Source: Acidobacteriaceae bacterium (GTDB taxonomy: Bacteria > Acidobacteriota > Terriglobia > Bryobacterales > Bryobacteraceae). Taken from it: 41,370 nucleotides of DNA. The notes under the pieces were generated by a model. The model had not been told where the DNA came from. It saw nothing but the letters and a program-made list of their open reading frames with translations, and made no database searches. Made by a program: the position numbers and the translations under genes. Of this stretch, positions 14,992 through 23,806 are shown one piece after another. The stretch spans positions 1 to 41,370 of the forward strand of contig JAFAMD010000062.1 in the NCBI GenBank assembly GCA_019233755.1, written 5' to 3'. Each line of letters begins with the position of its first letter. Positions within the stretch are counted from its first letter, which is position 1.

Positions 14992-17463
14992 CTATTCCTG
15001 TCGAAGCGCAAGCACCGGATCAAGACGCGTGGCACGGCGCGCGGGCAGGTACGTCGCCAGCAGCGCAACAACTGTCAATACCACCGCAACGAGGGCGAAG
15101 CTGAGCGGGTCTACTGATTTAACCCCGTACAACAGGCTCGATAACACGCGCGTCACCCCGAACGCGATTGCAAGCCCCGCAGCCACTCCGATCAGTGCCG
15201 GTGTCATGCCTTGTCTCACAATCAGTTTCAGCAGTTGGGGCCGGTTGGCGCCCAGGGCCATGCGGATGCCGAGCTCCTGCGTCTGCTGCTCCACGGCGTA
15301 CGACATCAAGCCGTAAATTCCTATCGCGGCCAGCACAAGCGCGATTCCCGCGAATATGCTAAGCAGAAGCATATTGAAGCTTTGACGCGCCGTTCCTTCG
15401 ACGAGCACCTGCTCCATTGTCCTCACCTTGGATATTGGCAGCGAGGAGTCGACGGCTTGAAATTCACGCTGCAAAGAAGCTCTGAGCGTATTCGGATCCA
15501 TCGACGAACGGATACACCAGGAAAGCGGGATAACGTTGTTGGCCAACTGTGTCAAGCCTTCCGGAAGCTGGCTCTGCGGCACATACATGACACCAACGTC
15601 CGCATCGGCGAGCCCCGTCTCGCGAACATCCCCGACGATTCCGACAATTTGTCGAGGAAGGTCATCGAACTCCGGTCCCAATCCCTTTCCGATCACGATC
15701 ACCTGCCCGACCGGATCTTCCCTTGGCCAGTACTTCTTTGCCATGGCGCGATTGATAATCACCACTCGGGAGGAATTCGCGACATCGCGCTCGTTCAGCA
15801 GACGACCCCGCAGGAGCGGAATCTTGAACACAGCGAAGTAATGCGGCGAGATGAAGCGGTATTGTTCGTCGCCGTTGTACGTGTTGCCCGCCTTCGGCGG
15901 TTTGCCGACAATGTTGAACGGAAGGTCGACTTCAATATCGGTGGGCAGAGCCAACGCAATCGATGCAGCCTGTACGCCGGGCACCGCTTCCAGCCGGCGC
16001 GTCACCTGGACAACCAGGTTATCCACTTTTGCCGTAGTGGAATAGTTGCCACCGGCGAGTGACGTCTGAAGCGTGAGGACATTATGTGGGTCGATGCCTG
16101 GATTCGCGTTGCTCAATCCGACAAACGTTCGAATCAGCAGGGCCGCCGAGGCCAGGAGAACCAGTGCCAGAGCCATTTCGGCTCCAACCAGAACCTTCCG
16201 CATACGATTCTGCTTGCGGCCGGTAGCCGAACGGCCGCTCGCTTCCTTTAGTGTGCTGGCGAGATCAGGGTTTGAGATCTGGAGCGCTGGAAAGAGACCG
16301 AACACGACTCCAGTCAAGAGGGATACGCCGAGTGTAAAAGCTCCCACTCGCCAGTCAAGAATCGAGAGCACACCCTGAACGTGGTCCTGATCCGTCAGTC
16401 GCGGAATATTGCCGGGAACAAGCATCAGCAGGCTTTTTACGCCCCAGGCGCCGAGGAGGAACCCCACCACGCCGCCGACGGTCGCGAGCACGATGCTTTC
16501 CGTCAGAAGCTGCGATACAACGCGCCGGCGGCTCGCTCCAATCGCCGCGCGGATCGCGAGTTCTCTCTGCCGTGCTGCGCCGCGAGCGAGCAGCAGGTTC
16601 GCCACATTGGCGCAAGCGATCAGCAGAACAAAGGCTACCGCGCCAAGCAAAATCAGCAAGGCTGTTTTCACTTGGCCGACCATCGCCTCCCGCATCGGGA
16701 TAACTGCCACGCTTTCGCCTTTGTCCATCCACTTGGGATTGGTTCGCCTGAACTGTTCGCCGACAAGCTTCATCTCTGCGCGCGCTTCTTCTAGAGTGAT
16801 GCCGGGCTTCAATCTCGCGGCCGCCGCAAGGTAGTGCCCCTGGTTGGTGCTGTTGGGGTCGGCTTGCAAAGGAATCCAGACATCCGCAGGAGGGTCAGGG
16901 ACGAAGGTGTGCGGCATCACGCCCGCAATCGGATAAGGTTCTCCGTTCAGCGTAATGGTCTTGCCGATAATGGTCGGGTCGCTGCCGAAGTGGGAGCGCC
17001 AGATCGATTCACTGATAATCGCGGCTTTCGGGCCGTTCGGCGAGTCTTCGGCTGCACTGAAGCTCCGGCCCATCATTGGGCTTACCCCAAAGACTTTGAA
17101 ATAATCCGCCGAGATGTGGACACCCTTGATCTGCTCGGGCCGGTCGCCCCGCAAAAAATTCAACCCGGGTCCGCTCTGGTCGTATAACGTCATCAGAGCA
17201 AAGACATTGTTGTGCCGCCAGGCCATATACTTCGGGATGGAATTGGAGTAACCTTCGCCTTGCGGAAACTTCCGGCCAAGTTTCACCAGACGGTCGGGCT
17301 GCGGGTAAGGCAGCGGCTCGAGGAGCACCTTGTCGACCACGCTGAAGATTCCGGTGTTGGCGCCAATCCCGAGCGCCAGAGCGGCGATCGCCACTGCCGT
17401 GAACCCCGGACTCTTTCGCATCACGCGAAATGCCTGACGGACATCAGCCAAGAATGAATCCAT
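14992..17463 (-). CDS. ADOP-type permease (duplicated MacB/FtsX modules)
   Basis: An 823-residue membrane protein with two MacB_PCD-FtsX modules and about eight transmembrane helices. The N-terminus is typical (DVRQAFRVMRKSPGFTAVAI, ALALGIGANTGIFSVVD). Each FtsX domain carries the conserved coupling segment (QRELAIRAAIGASRRRV at about 305 and QELGIRMALGANRPQLL at about 740). It ends with ARRATRLDPVLALRQE. These 'acidobacterial duplicated orphan permeases' lack a neighbouring ATPase, as here, and occur in many copies in Acidobacteria; the transported substrate is unknown. It is divergent from the FAD oxidoreductase with 44 bases between starts. Confidence 0.94.
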   Translation of the reverse strand: MDSFLADVRQAFRVMRKSPGFTAVAIAALALGIGANTGIFSVVDKVLLEPLPYPQPDRLVKLGRKFPQGEGYSNSIPKYMAWRHNNVFALMTLYDQSGPGLNFLRGDRPEQIKGVHISADYFKVFGVSPMMGRSFSAAEDSPNGPKAAIISESIWRSHFGSDPTIIGKTITLNGEPYPIAGVMPHTFVPDPPADVWIPLQADPNSTNQGHYLAAAARLKPGITLEEARAEMKLVGEQFRRTNPKWMDKGESVAVIPMREAMVGQVKTALLILLGAVAFVLLIACANVANLLLARGAARQRELAIRAAIGASRRRVVSQLLTESIVLATVGGVVGFLLGAWGVKSLLMLVPGNIPRLTDQDHVQGVLSILDWRVGAFTLGVSLLTGVVFGLFPALQISNPDLASTLKEASGRSATGRKQNRMRKVLVGAEMALALVLLASAALLIRTFVGLSNANPGIDPHNVLTLQTSLAGGNYSTTAKVDNLVVQVTRRLEAVPGVQAASIALALPTDIEVDLPFNIVGKPPKAGNTYNGDEQYRFISPHYFAVFKIPLLRGRLLNERDVANSSRVVIINRAMAKKYWPREDPVGQVIVIGKGLGPEFDDLPRQIVGIVGDVRETGLADADVGVMYVPQSQLPEGLTQLANNVIPLSWCIRSSMDPNTLRASLQREFQAVDSSLPISKVRTMEQVLVEGTARQSFNMLLLSIFAGIALVLAAIGIYGLMSYAVEQQTQELGIRMALGANRPQLLKLIVRQGMTPALIGVAAGLAIAFGVTRVLSSLLYGVKSVDPLSFALVAVVLTVVALLATYLPARRATRLDPVLALRQE

Positions 17464-17507
17464 GATCGAAAAAACGCAGCCTATAGGATAAGAGTTCCGG
17501 TATTTTC

Positions 17508-19424
17508 ATGGCGGACGGAAAAACGAAGAAATCCGGTGATGACGCGCTGGGCTTGAACACCCCGATCGACCGGCGCGATCTTTTGAATTCGACGTTATTG
17601 GCCGCCGGTAGCGTGCTATTGGGCGAGATTACGCCTCTGCAGTTACTCGCCGAGGAGGACTGGACCGGGTACGGAGGCGTAGGGGATTACGCGAGTTCGA
17701 ACGGCAACACATACGACGTCATGACCGCAGGGCATAAGATCCGCGACGGTGCGTTCGAACACAAGCCGGTCGTACCCATCGAGACGCACGAGGAGTTCGA
17801 TTGCGTAGTGGTGGGCGGCGGCATCAGTGGACTTGCTGCGGCGCTATTCTTTACTCGTCAGACAGGGCCGCATAAGACCTGCCTCGTTATCGACAATCAT
17901 CCTATTTTTGGAGGGGAGGCAAAGCGTAACGAGTTCAACGTCGATGGGCGGCGGCTCATGATCCATCAGGGATCCGCTGCCTGCTTTCCGCCCCTCGACG
18001 GCAGTTTCCTCCAGAGTTTTTACGATTCCATCGGCCTGAAGTGGAGCGACTTTCAGTACCAGAAATGGTCCGGGCCCCAGCCCTCCATGAGCCTCGAGAC
18101 GGCGCCGTATCCGGTAGGCGGCGAAACGTCCGGGTTCTTCTTCGGAGCAAAGTTTGGGCACCCCGAAGGCCTGTGGCTCATTGATCCGTGGGGCAAGCAG
18201 CTCGCCGGCGCGCCGATCCCCGAGCGCGCCAGGCGCGAATTGCTGAACATGCGCCAGGCAGATCGCAAGCCGTTTTCAACCCATCAGTACCAGCCGAAAG
18301 TGCATGGCGACGCCGCCTCGCGCCACCTCGATGGCATTACTATCGAGCAGCACCTCGTCGAAAAATACGGCCTCAGCGCCGACACCATCCGCACCTTCCT
18401 GTCACCAATCACCGGCGGCGGCTCGGGGCTGGGCGCCGATGTCCTGTCTGCCTACTGTGAATATGCAGCCGACGTGTTGCTTCCTTGGAAGTACAGCGAA
18501 GGTGCACAGATGTTTCCGGGAGGGAACACTGGTATAGCGCGGCTGATGCTCAAAACGCTAGTGCCCGACGCAATCACGGGTCCTGAAACAATGGAGGGAA
18601 TCTGCCGGGGACAGGTCCAGTTCCCCGCCCTCGACCGCATGGGACAGGCTGTGCGGATTCGCACCGGCACGACCGCGATTTCCGTAAGGCATAACACCGA
18701 CCCTGAGCGTGCCCAATCGGTACTCGTTGATTACACCAAAGACGGAAAACTGTACCGCGTCCAGGCAAGGTCGGTGATCATGGCAGGCGGAGGCTGGACA
18801 ACGAAGCACATTGTGCGTGACATGCCGCAGCCGTGCCGCGACGCCTATGCGCAGTTCCATCGCGCGCCATGCCTGATGGCCAACGTGGCAGTCCGGAACT
18901 GGCGTTTTCTGTACAAACTCGGCTTGACGGAATGCCAGTGGTTTGAGGGCATCGGGAACTATCTGGCCATGCGCAAAGTGGCAACCTTCGGCACAGACCC
19001 GTCCACGATTAATCCCGACACGCCGACGGTGATTAACCTGAAAATCCTGTTCTCCTATCCGGGGCAGACCCTGGAGCAGCAGGCAATCCGGGGACGGAAC
19101 GAACTGCTCTCCACTTCCTTCCGCGAGTACGAGCGGCGCATCCGGGAACAGTTCCACGCACTGTTTGCCCGCTCGGGCTTCGATGCAAATCGCGACGTCG
19201 CTGGCATCATTCTGAACCGTTGGGGCCACGCGTATCTGAGCCCCCAACCCGGCTTCTTCTTCGGAAAGGATGGTCAGCCGGCACCCGGCGAAGTGATCCG
19301 AAACCACCCCTACGGCCGGATCTCGTTTGCCAATTCAGACCTTTCGGGGATCATGGATCACCGGATGTCGATCCTCGAAGCCCACCGGGCTGTCCAGCAG
19401 ATATTGGCAAAGGCGAACGCCTGA
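17508..19424 (+). CDS. FAD-dependent oxidoreductase, spermidine dehydrogenase-like
   Basis: A 638-residue flavoprotein. The N-terminus has a twin-arginine signal-like stretch (DRRDLLNSTLLAAGSVLLGE, Arg22-Arg23), suggesting Tat export. Residues 52-82 (WTGYGGVGDYASSNGNT...) and the dinucleotide-binding motif VVVGGGISGLAAALFF at about 100-115 resemble bacterial spermidine dehydrogenase SpdH. The C-terminal region keeps RWGHAY and FANSDLSG, the latter as in flavin amine oxidases contacting FAD. Activity on polyamines is inferred by resemblance only. No cytochrome or polyamine gene is adjacent, though family members can carry heme. The ribosome site before the ATG at 17508 is weak. Confidence 0.8.
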   Translation: MADGKTKKSGDDALGLNTPIDRRDLLNSTLLAAGSVLLGEITPLQLLAEEDWTGYGGVGDYASSNGNTYDVMTAGHKIRDGAFEHKPVVPIETHEEFDCVVVGGGISGLAAALFFTRQTGPHKTCLVIDNHPIFGGEAKRNEFNVDGRRLMIHQGSAACFPPLDGSFLQSFYDSIGLKWSDFQYQKWSGPQPSMSLETAPYPVGGETSGFFFGAKFGHPEGLWLIDPWGKQLAGAPIPERARRELLNMRQADRKPFSTHQYQPKVHGDAASRHLDGITIEQHLVEKYGLSADTIRTFLSPITGGGSGLGADVLSAYCEYAADVLLPWKYSEGAQMFPGGNTGIARLMLKTLVPDAITGPETMEGICRGQVQFPALDRMGQAVRIRTGTTAISVRHNTDPERAQSVLVDYTKDGKLYRVQARSVIMAGGGWTTKHIVRDMPQPCRDAYAQFHRAPCLMANVAVRNWRFLYKLGLTECQWFEGIGNYLAMRKVATFGTDPSTINPDTPTVINLKILFSYPGQTLEQQAIRGRNELLSTSFREYERRIREQFHALFARSGFDANRDVAGIILNRWGHAYLSPQPGFFFGKDGQPAPGEVIRNHPYGRISFANSDLSGIMDHRMSILEAHRAVQQILAKANA

Positions 19425-19425
19425 G

Positions 19426-20676
19426 CTATTCATAGCGCAAAGCTTCCACCGGATCGAGCCGCGCCGCCTTCATCGCCGGCCAGATGCCGAAAAATAGGCC
19501 CGTCCCTGCGGAGACAATCAATCCCAGCGCGGCTGCCCACAGCGGGACCGTTGTAGGCAAGCTTGGAAACACCAATCGGCTAACCAGCGAAACGAGCCAA
19601 CCGAAAGTGATTCCCGCAATACCTCCCAGGCCGGTCAGGACCACCGCCTCTAACAGAAACTGCAGGATGATGTCCGACTTGCGCGCGCCGATCGCCTTGC
19701 GGATGCCAATCTCTTTCGTGCGCTCCGTCACGGAGACAAGCATGATGTTCATGACGCCAATGCCGCCGACCAACAACCCGACCGAGCTCAATACCACCAT
19801 CGACAACGCCACCATGGATGTGATCTGCCGGAAATCGCTCACCATCTGCTCGGCGGTCGAAATCGCAAAATTGTCTTCTTTCCTGTAAGGCACGCGCCGG
19901 TCGATTCGCAGAATCACGCGGATTTGATCCTCCGCCCTGGCCATCAATCCAGGCTTCGCCGTAACCGAAAGGAAGTTCTCGTGCGCGCCAGGGTAGTCCT
20001 TTTGCATGGTCCAATACGGCACTAGAACGCGATTGTCCGGCTGCCCGAACAGCGAGGCCGGCGGCTTGTTCATAGAGCCGATGACTTCATACTCCTGGCC
20101 GTTTACCAGGATCTGCTTCCCAATCGGATGGCCGTCCGGAAAAAGACCATGCTCCAGATCCGCTCCGATTACGACTACTGGTGCGCGCCTGCGGTTTTCC
20201 TCTTCCGTGAAAAACCTGCCGAGGTGAATATCTACCTGGCCGCCCCTGGCATACTCCGCCCCGACGCCGCTCATGTTTACGCCATAGATCACATTCCCTT
20301 TGTATTTCGCGTCGATGATCGCGCCTGTAAGCGCTCCCGGCGATAGCAGAATTGTGCTCACACCCTGGCAGGCGTCGCAATGGCCCTGAATGTCCATGGC
20401 ATTTTGATACGTTAACGGCTTTCGTGTCCGCTCTTCTCCGCTCAACTGATTGCTTCGGAACCCAAAGCGAAACTTGAACACCATGATGGTGTTCGGACCG
20501 AAGCTTTCAATCGCGTTCGCAATCGTCGAGTCCAACCCGGTCAGGATCGATCCCACCCCGATGATGGTTCCGGTCCCCATGACCACGCCGAGCACGGTCA
20601 GCACCGCTCTCAACTTGTGCTCCCGAATCGTCTGGAGCGCAAGCGACATCGCGTTCACAACCGCCAGCCAGTTCAT
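19426..20676 (-). CDS. MacB-type ABC transporter permease
   Basis: A 416-residue permease with an N-terminal helix (HKLRAVLTVLGVVMGTGTII), a periplasmic MacB_PCD domain (about 40-250), and three C-terminal FtsX helices with the coupling motif ERTKEIGIRKAIGARKSDII and the family end AARLDPVEALRYE. Its start overlaps the stop of the preceding permease by four bases (20673-20676), so the two are co-translated and probably form a heterodimer. No ATPase or membrane-fusion protein gene is in the neighbourhood, so they must share ones encoded elsewhere. It ends one base from the stop of the convergent flavoprotein gene. Confidence 0.93.
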   Translation of the reverse strand: MNWLAVVNAMSLALQTIREHKLRAVLTVLGVVMGTGTIIGVGSILTGLDSTIANAIESFGPNTIMVFKFRFGFRSNQLSGEERTRKPLTYQNAMDIQGHCDACQGVSTILLSPGALTGAIIDAKYKGNVIYGVNMSGVGAEYARGGQVDIHLGRFFTEEENRRRAPVVVIGADLEHGLFPDGHPIGKQILVNGQEYEVIGSMNKPPASLFGQPDNRVLVPYWTMQKDYPGAHENFLSVTAKPGLMARAEDQIRVILRIDRRVPYRKEDNFAISTAEQMVSDFRQITSMVALSMVVLSSVGLLVGGIGVMNIMLVSVTERTKEIGIRKAIGARKSDIILQFLLEAVVLTGLGGIAGITFGWLVSLVSRLVFPSLPTTVPLWAAALGLIVSAGTGLFFGIWPAMKAARLDPVEALRYE

Positions 20677-21929
20677 CGCTCGGTCCTTAACGCTTCAATG
20701 GGATCCAGTTTTGAAGCCTGCGAGGCCGGATAGATACCAAAAAATAGCCCGACAATCGCTGACAGCCCGACTCCGAGGATCACGGAGGTGATCGGTAACG
20801 ACATCGGAATGGAGGCAGCCGTCCGGATCAGAGTCGAAATAATCCAGGCCAGAATGACTCCGATCAGACCGCCCGATGCCGCCAGCATCGACGATTCCAC
20901 CAGAAACTGCCGCAGAATATCCACTCTCCGGGCACCGAGCGACTTCCGGATACCGATCTCGTGCGTTCGCTCGGTTACCGCCGCCAGCATGATGTTCATG
21001 ATGACGATCCCACCTACGACCATAAAAACCGAAACAACACCCACGGCCGTCGCCGAAATAGCTGCTGTCAGCCGCTGCCACAAGCTCACGAACGAATCGG
21101 AGGAAATAATCGCGAAATTGTCATCCTGCCCTGGGCGCAAATGACGGAAAACGCGCATCAGCATTCGGCTTTCGTCGATCGCTTCCTGCAAATGCTCCTG
21201 ATCCCTCCCCTTTGCAACGAGGTTCATGCCCTGCGATGTCCCGTACTTTTTGAAGAACGTATCGGCGGGAATCATGACGAAATTATCCTGCGATTGTCCG
21301 AAAACACTGCCGAGTTCTTTAGCTGTTCCCACAATTTCAACTGGGAAGCCGTCAATCTGAATTGTTTTCCCTATGGGGTCCCGGTTCTCGAAGAACTGCT
21401 TACGGACGTCATTCCCTATGAAAGCCACCGCTGCATGCCGTCGCTCCTCACTATCACTGATACCGCGGCCCTGCGCGACCTGAATGTTGTTCAGCGTCAG
21501 TATATTGGCCGTAATCCCGTTGATGGTGACGCCTTCGTCCGATTGGCCTTCAAACATCACGCGGGCGTTGCGCGAGCTCATAATGCCGATACCCCGCAGC
21601 AAAGTCGCATGCTCGCGGACGAACTCGTACTCATCCTTCCGAATCTGAGGATTACGCTTTGACATCAGCATGAGCTTTTTCGGATCGAAACCGGCGAACG
21701 CCATGCGGATGATCTGAAATCCGTCCGCACCCATGTTCGACACCTTGGTTGCGATGTACAGGTTCATGCCGTGAATCAGCGCGGTCACGGAAATAAGGGT
21801 CGTCGTGGCTAGAATGATCCCGAGCAGCGTGAGAAAGCTGCGCAGCTTATTCTTGTTCAGCGAATCGGCTGCGATCCGGGCCGCTTCCCAAAAGGAAGCG
21901 CTCGGGCGATAGGTTCTGGTAATTGCCAC
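20673..21929 (-). CDS. MacB-type ABC transporter permease (first of a pair)
   Basis: A 418-residue permease with the same layout as its downstream partner: first helix near LRSFLTLLGIILATTTLISV, a periplasmic domain of about 200 residues, and three FtsX helices with ERTHEIGIRKSLGARRVDIL, ending SKLDPIEALRTER. The start is GTG, with GGGAGG only three to four bases before it. It follows the broken YheT-like gene by eight bases and overlaps the second permease, indicating one operon. Such pairs usually export macrolides, lipids or peptides; the substrate here is unknown. Confidence 0.92.
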   Translation of the reverse strand: MAITRTYRPSASFWEAARIAADSLNKNKLRSFLTLLGIILATTTLISVTALIHGMNLYIATKVSNMGADGFQIIRMAFAGFDPKKLMLMSKRNPQIRKDEYEFVREHATLLRGIGIMSSRNARVMFEGQSDEGVTINGITANILTLNNIQVAQGRGISDSEERRHAAVAFIGNDVRKQFFENRDPIGKTIQIDGFPVEIVGTAKELGSVFGQSQDNFVMIPADTFFKKYGTSQGMNLVAKGRDQEHLQEAIDESRMLMRVFRHLRPGQDDNFAIISSDSFVSLWQRLTAAISATAVGVVSVFMVVGGIVIMNIMLAAVTERTHEIGIRKSLGARRVDILRQFLVESSMLAASGGLIGVILAWIISTLIRTAASIPMSLPITSVILGVGLSAIVGLFFGIYPASQASKLDPIEALRTER

Positions 21930-21937
21930 AGGCCTCC

Positions 21938-22952
21938 CTAGGGAAACGCGACTTCATCGGCCTTTGTTCCCTGAAGCTCGCCATCCCGCAGAACGCCTTC
22001 CATCCAATCAAGCGCCGCCCTATCTACCCAGAACTTGGGCTTCCGCCGGGAAATAAATCCGAGATGGCCGCCGTGTTCTGTAGCGAGCAACTCAAGCGCC
22101 GGGTTCGTTTGGAAGGCTGAATGATTATAGACTTCGAACGGAACGATCGGATCGTCCTTAGCAGCAACTACTAGCGTCCGCACGCGAATGGCATCGAGAA
22201 ATCGAGCGGCCGATTGTGTCTCATAGTACTGCGCCGCTGTTCCGAAGCCAAACAGCGGCGCAGTGAACCGGTCATCGAATTCCCAGATCGTTTTCACGTC
22301 ACTTAGGCCATCCGTGCTGTAAAGATTCGGTGTGAGCACACTTTTTCGCCGAACGCGGCCGCGCAGACGGCTCAAGAATCGGCGGGAATACAGTGCGTTT
22401 GATGGTTTATCCATCTCGCGGACGCAGGCGGCCAAGTCAATCGGTGTGGAGACGGCCACTACGCCCGTGAGAGAGTTTCGTTTGGCAAAATTCACCCGCC
22501 AGCTTTAACGCCACATTCCCGCCAAGTGAAAACCCGGCCAGAAAAATCGGCCCGATCGCGCGCTCCCGGGTCCGCTCGATGATATGCAGCGTATCGGCGG
22601 TAAGGCCCGAATGGTACATCGTTTCGCAGAGCTCCTCCGTGTTTCCACACGTACGCATGTTCAACCGGTGCACCCCGAAACCCCGCACCAGTGCTTCCTG
22701 AGCGAAGCTTGCAATGTATCCGGCATGCGCCGAGCCTTCCAGACCATGCAAGAAGACAATTTGGCCGCGGGCTGTTACTTCAGGCTGGTGTTCGTACGCG
22801 ACGATCGTAGTTTTACTGTCGATCCGGTATTGTTGGCGGGTAGCGGGAAACCGCACCTGATCGATTTCCCGACGCCAGAAATTGCCGGCAATCGTGAGCA
22901 GGTGCGGATTCCGCCAGATGGGGTGGAATGGGGGTAGGTTCTCTGGCCGCAA
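21938..22952 (-). pseudogene. YheT-type alpha/beta hydrolase interrupted by a single-base insertion
   Basis: Two overlapping frames make one protein of about 325 residues. The first (22952-22437) has HPIWRNPHLLTIAGNFW, the oxyanion region VFLHGLEGSAHAGY and the nucleophile elbow GFSLGGN. The second (22495-21938) has LTGVVAVSTPIDLAACV, the acid DDPIVP and the histidine EHGGHLGF. The join lies after KLAGE: reading GAATTTGCC gives E-F-A-K and a continuous protein, but the DNA has GAATTTTGCC (A run 22487-22490 on the plus strand), one extra T. YheT-like hydrolases act on esters; the exact substrate is unknown. The catalytic triad is split between the two pieces, so the gene is non-functional unless slippage or a sequencing error is involved. 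Confidence 0.88.
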
Positions 22953-22978
22953 CTACAATTTTAGCGGCAGACTCGTAT

Positions 22979-23728
22979 TTACTGCAGCCGTTCGCTCTTC
23001 CTGCTGAGATCTTCGGAAAGAATGATCGCTTCGGCGAGTTCGCGCATGGGGCGCCGCAGACGCCGGCTTTCATTTCGGAGCCGCAAATACGCTTCTTCTT
23101 CGGTGAGGTTGTGCCGGTACTGCAGAATGCCTTTGGCCCGCTCCACGATTTTGCGTGTTTCAAGTTGCCGGCGCATCTCGGCCGTCTCTTCCTGCAGACG
23201 GATGTTCTCTTCCGCCAGGTAGGATTTCGTGATCGCTCCACCCATCTGCTCGCCGACGAAAGTCAGCAGCGCGATCTCGTCCGAGGTGTGGTGGTGCGGT
23301 TCACGGTGGTGGACGTTGATGACCCCGATCACCTCGCCCCCGCTGACGAGCGGCACGGAAAGGAAGGCTTCGTAGGTGTCTTCAACGAGAGCTTGGAAAC
23401 GCTTGAAGCGGCTGTCGGCCGCGGCGTTAGATGGAAGCGCAACGACAGACCTGTGCTCAACAACCCATCCGGTAACACCTTCGCCGACCTTAAGCCGAAT
23501 ATTTCCAAGGTCGGCCTGGTGAGGTACTTGTGACGCTCGCAAAACGATCTCATTCGTTTCGCGTTCCATGAGATAAACGAGACACGCGTCGCAGTTAGTG
23601 ACCTGCACCGTCAGACCAACGATTTCGCCGAGCATCTCGTCAAGCGAAACTTCGGAGCTGACGATGTTGCTGATACGGTGGAGGAGCCCGACTAGAGAAG
23701 CGGGGGGTTCCAAACTAGCAGTCGCCAT
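22979..23728 (-). CDS. GAF-ANTAR RNA-binding antitermination regulator
   Basis: A 249-residue protein with a GAF sensory domain (about 20-165; CDACLVYLMERETNEIVLRA, FLSVPLVSGGEVIGVINVHH), a coiled-coil linker (about 172-195) and a C-terminal ANTAR domain (about 190-245; KIVERAKGILQYRHNLTEEE, AYLRLRNESRRLRRPMREL). ANTAR proteins bind paired hexaloops in nascent mRNA and prevent termination. The usual phosphorylation-controlled receiver is replaced by GAF, so a small ligand probably controls it. It lies 26 bases upstream of the YheT-like gene and may be co-transcribed with the permeases. I did not find an obvious ANTAR target hairpin pair. Confidence 0.92.
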   Translation of the reverse strand: MATASLEPPASLVGLLHRISNIVSSEVSLDEMLGEIVGLTVQVTNCDACLVYLMERETNEIVLRASQVPHQADLGNIRLKVGEGVTGWVVEHRSVVALPSNAAADSRFKRFQALVEDTYEAFLSVPLVSGGEVIGVINVHHREPHHHTSDEIALLTFVGEQMGGAITKSYLAEENIRLQEETAEMRRQLETRKIVERAKGILQYRHNLTEEEAYLRLRNESRRLRRPMRELAEAIILSEDLSRKSERLQ

Positions 23729-23806
23729 ACTAAAAGGTAAAACGCTTTGCCAGGCCGCATCAAATCAAAATTATTGATGCGATGTATCCCACAGAATTGA
23801 CGGGGT

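Noticed and set aside
15211..16062. Plus-strand open frame of 283 codons within the ADOP permease
   Set aside because: It is a shadow of the strongly supported minus-strand permease, with His/Arg-rich composition typical of antisense frames.
18558..19307. Minus-strand open frame of 249 codons within the FAD oxidoreductase
   Set aside because: It lies wholly inside a well supported gene, with no domain or start signal; a shadow frame.
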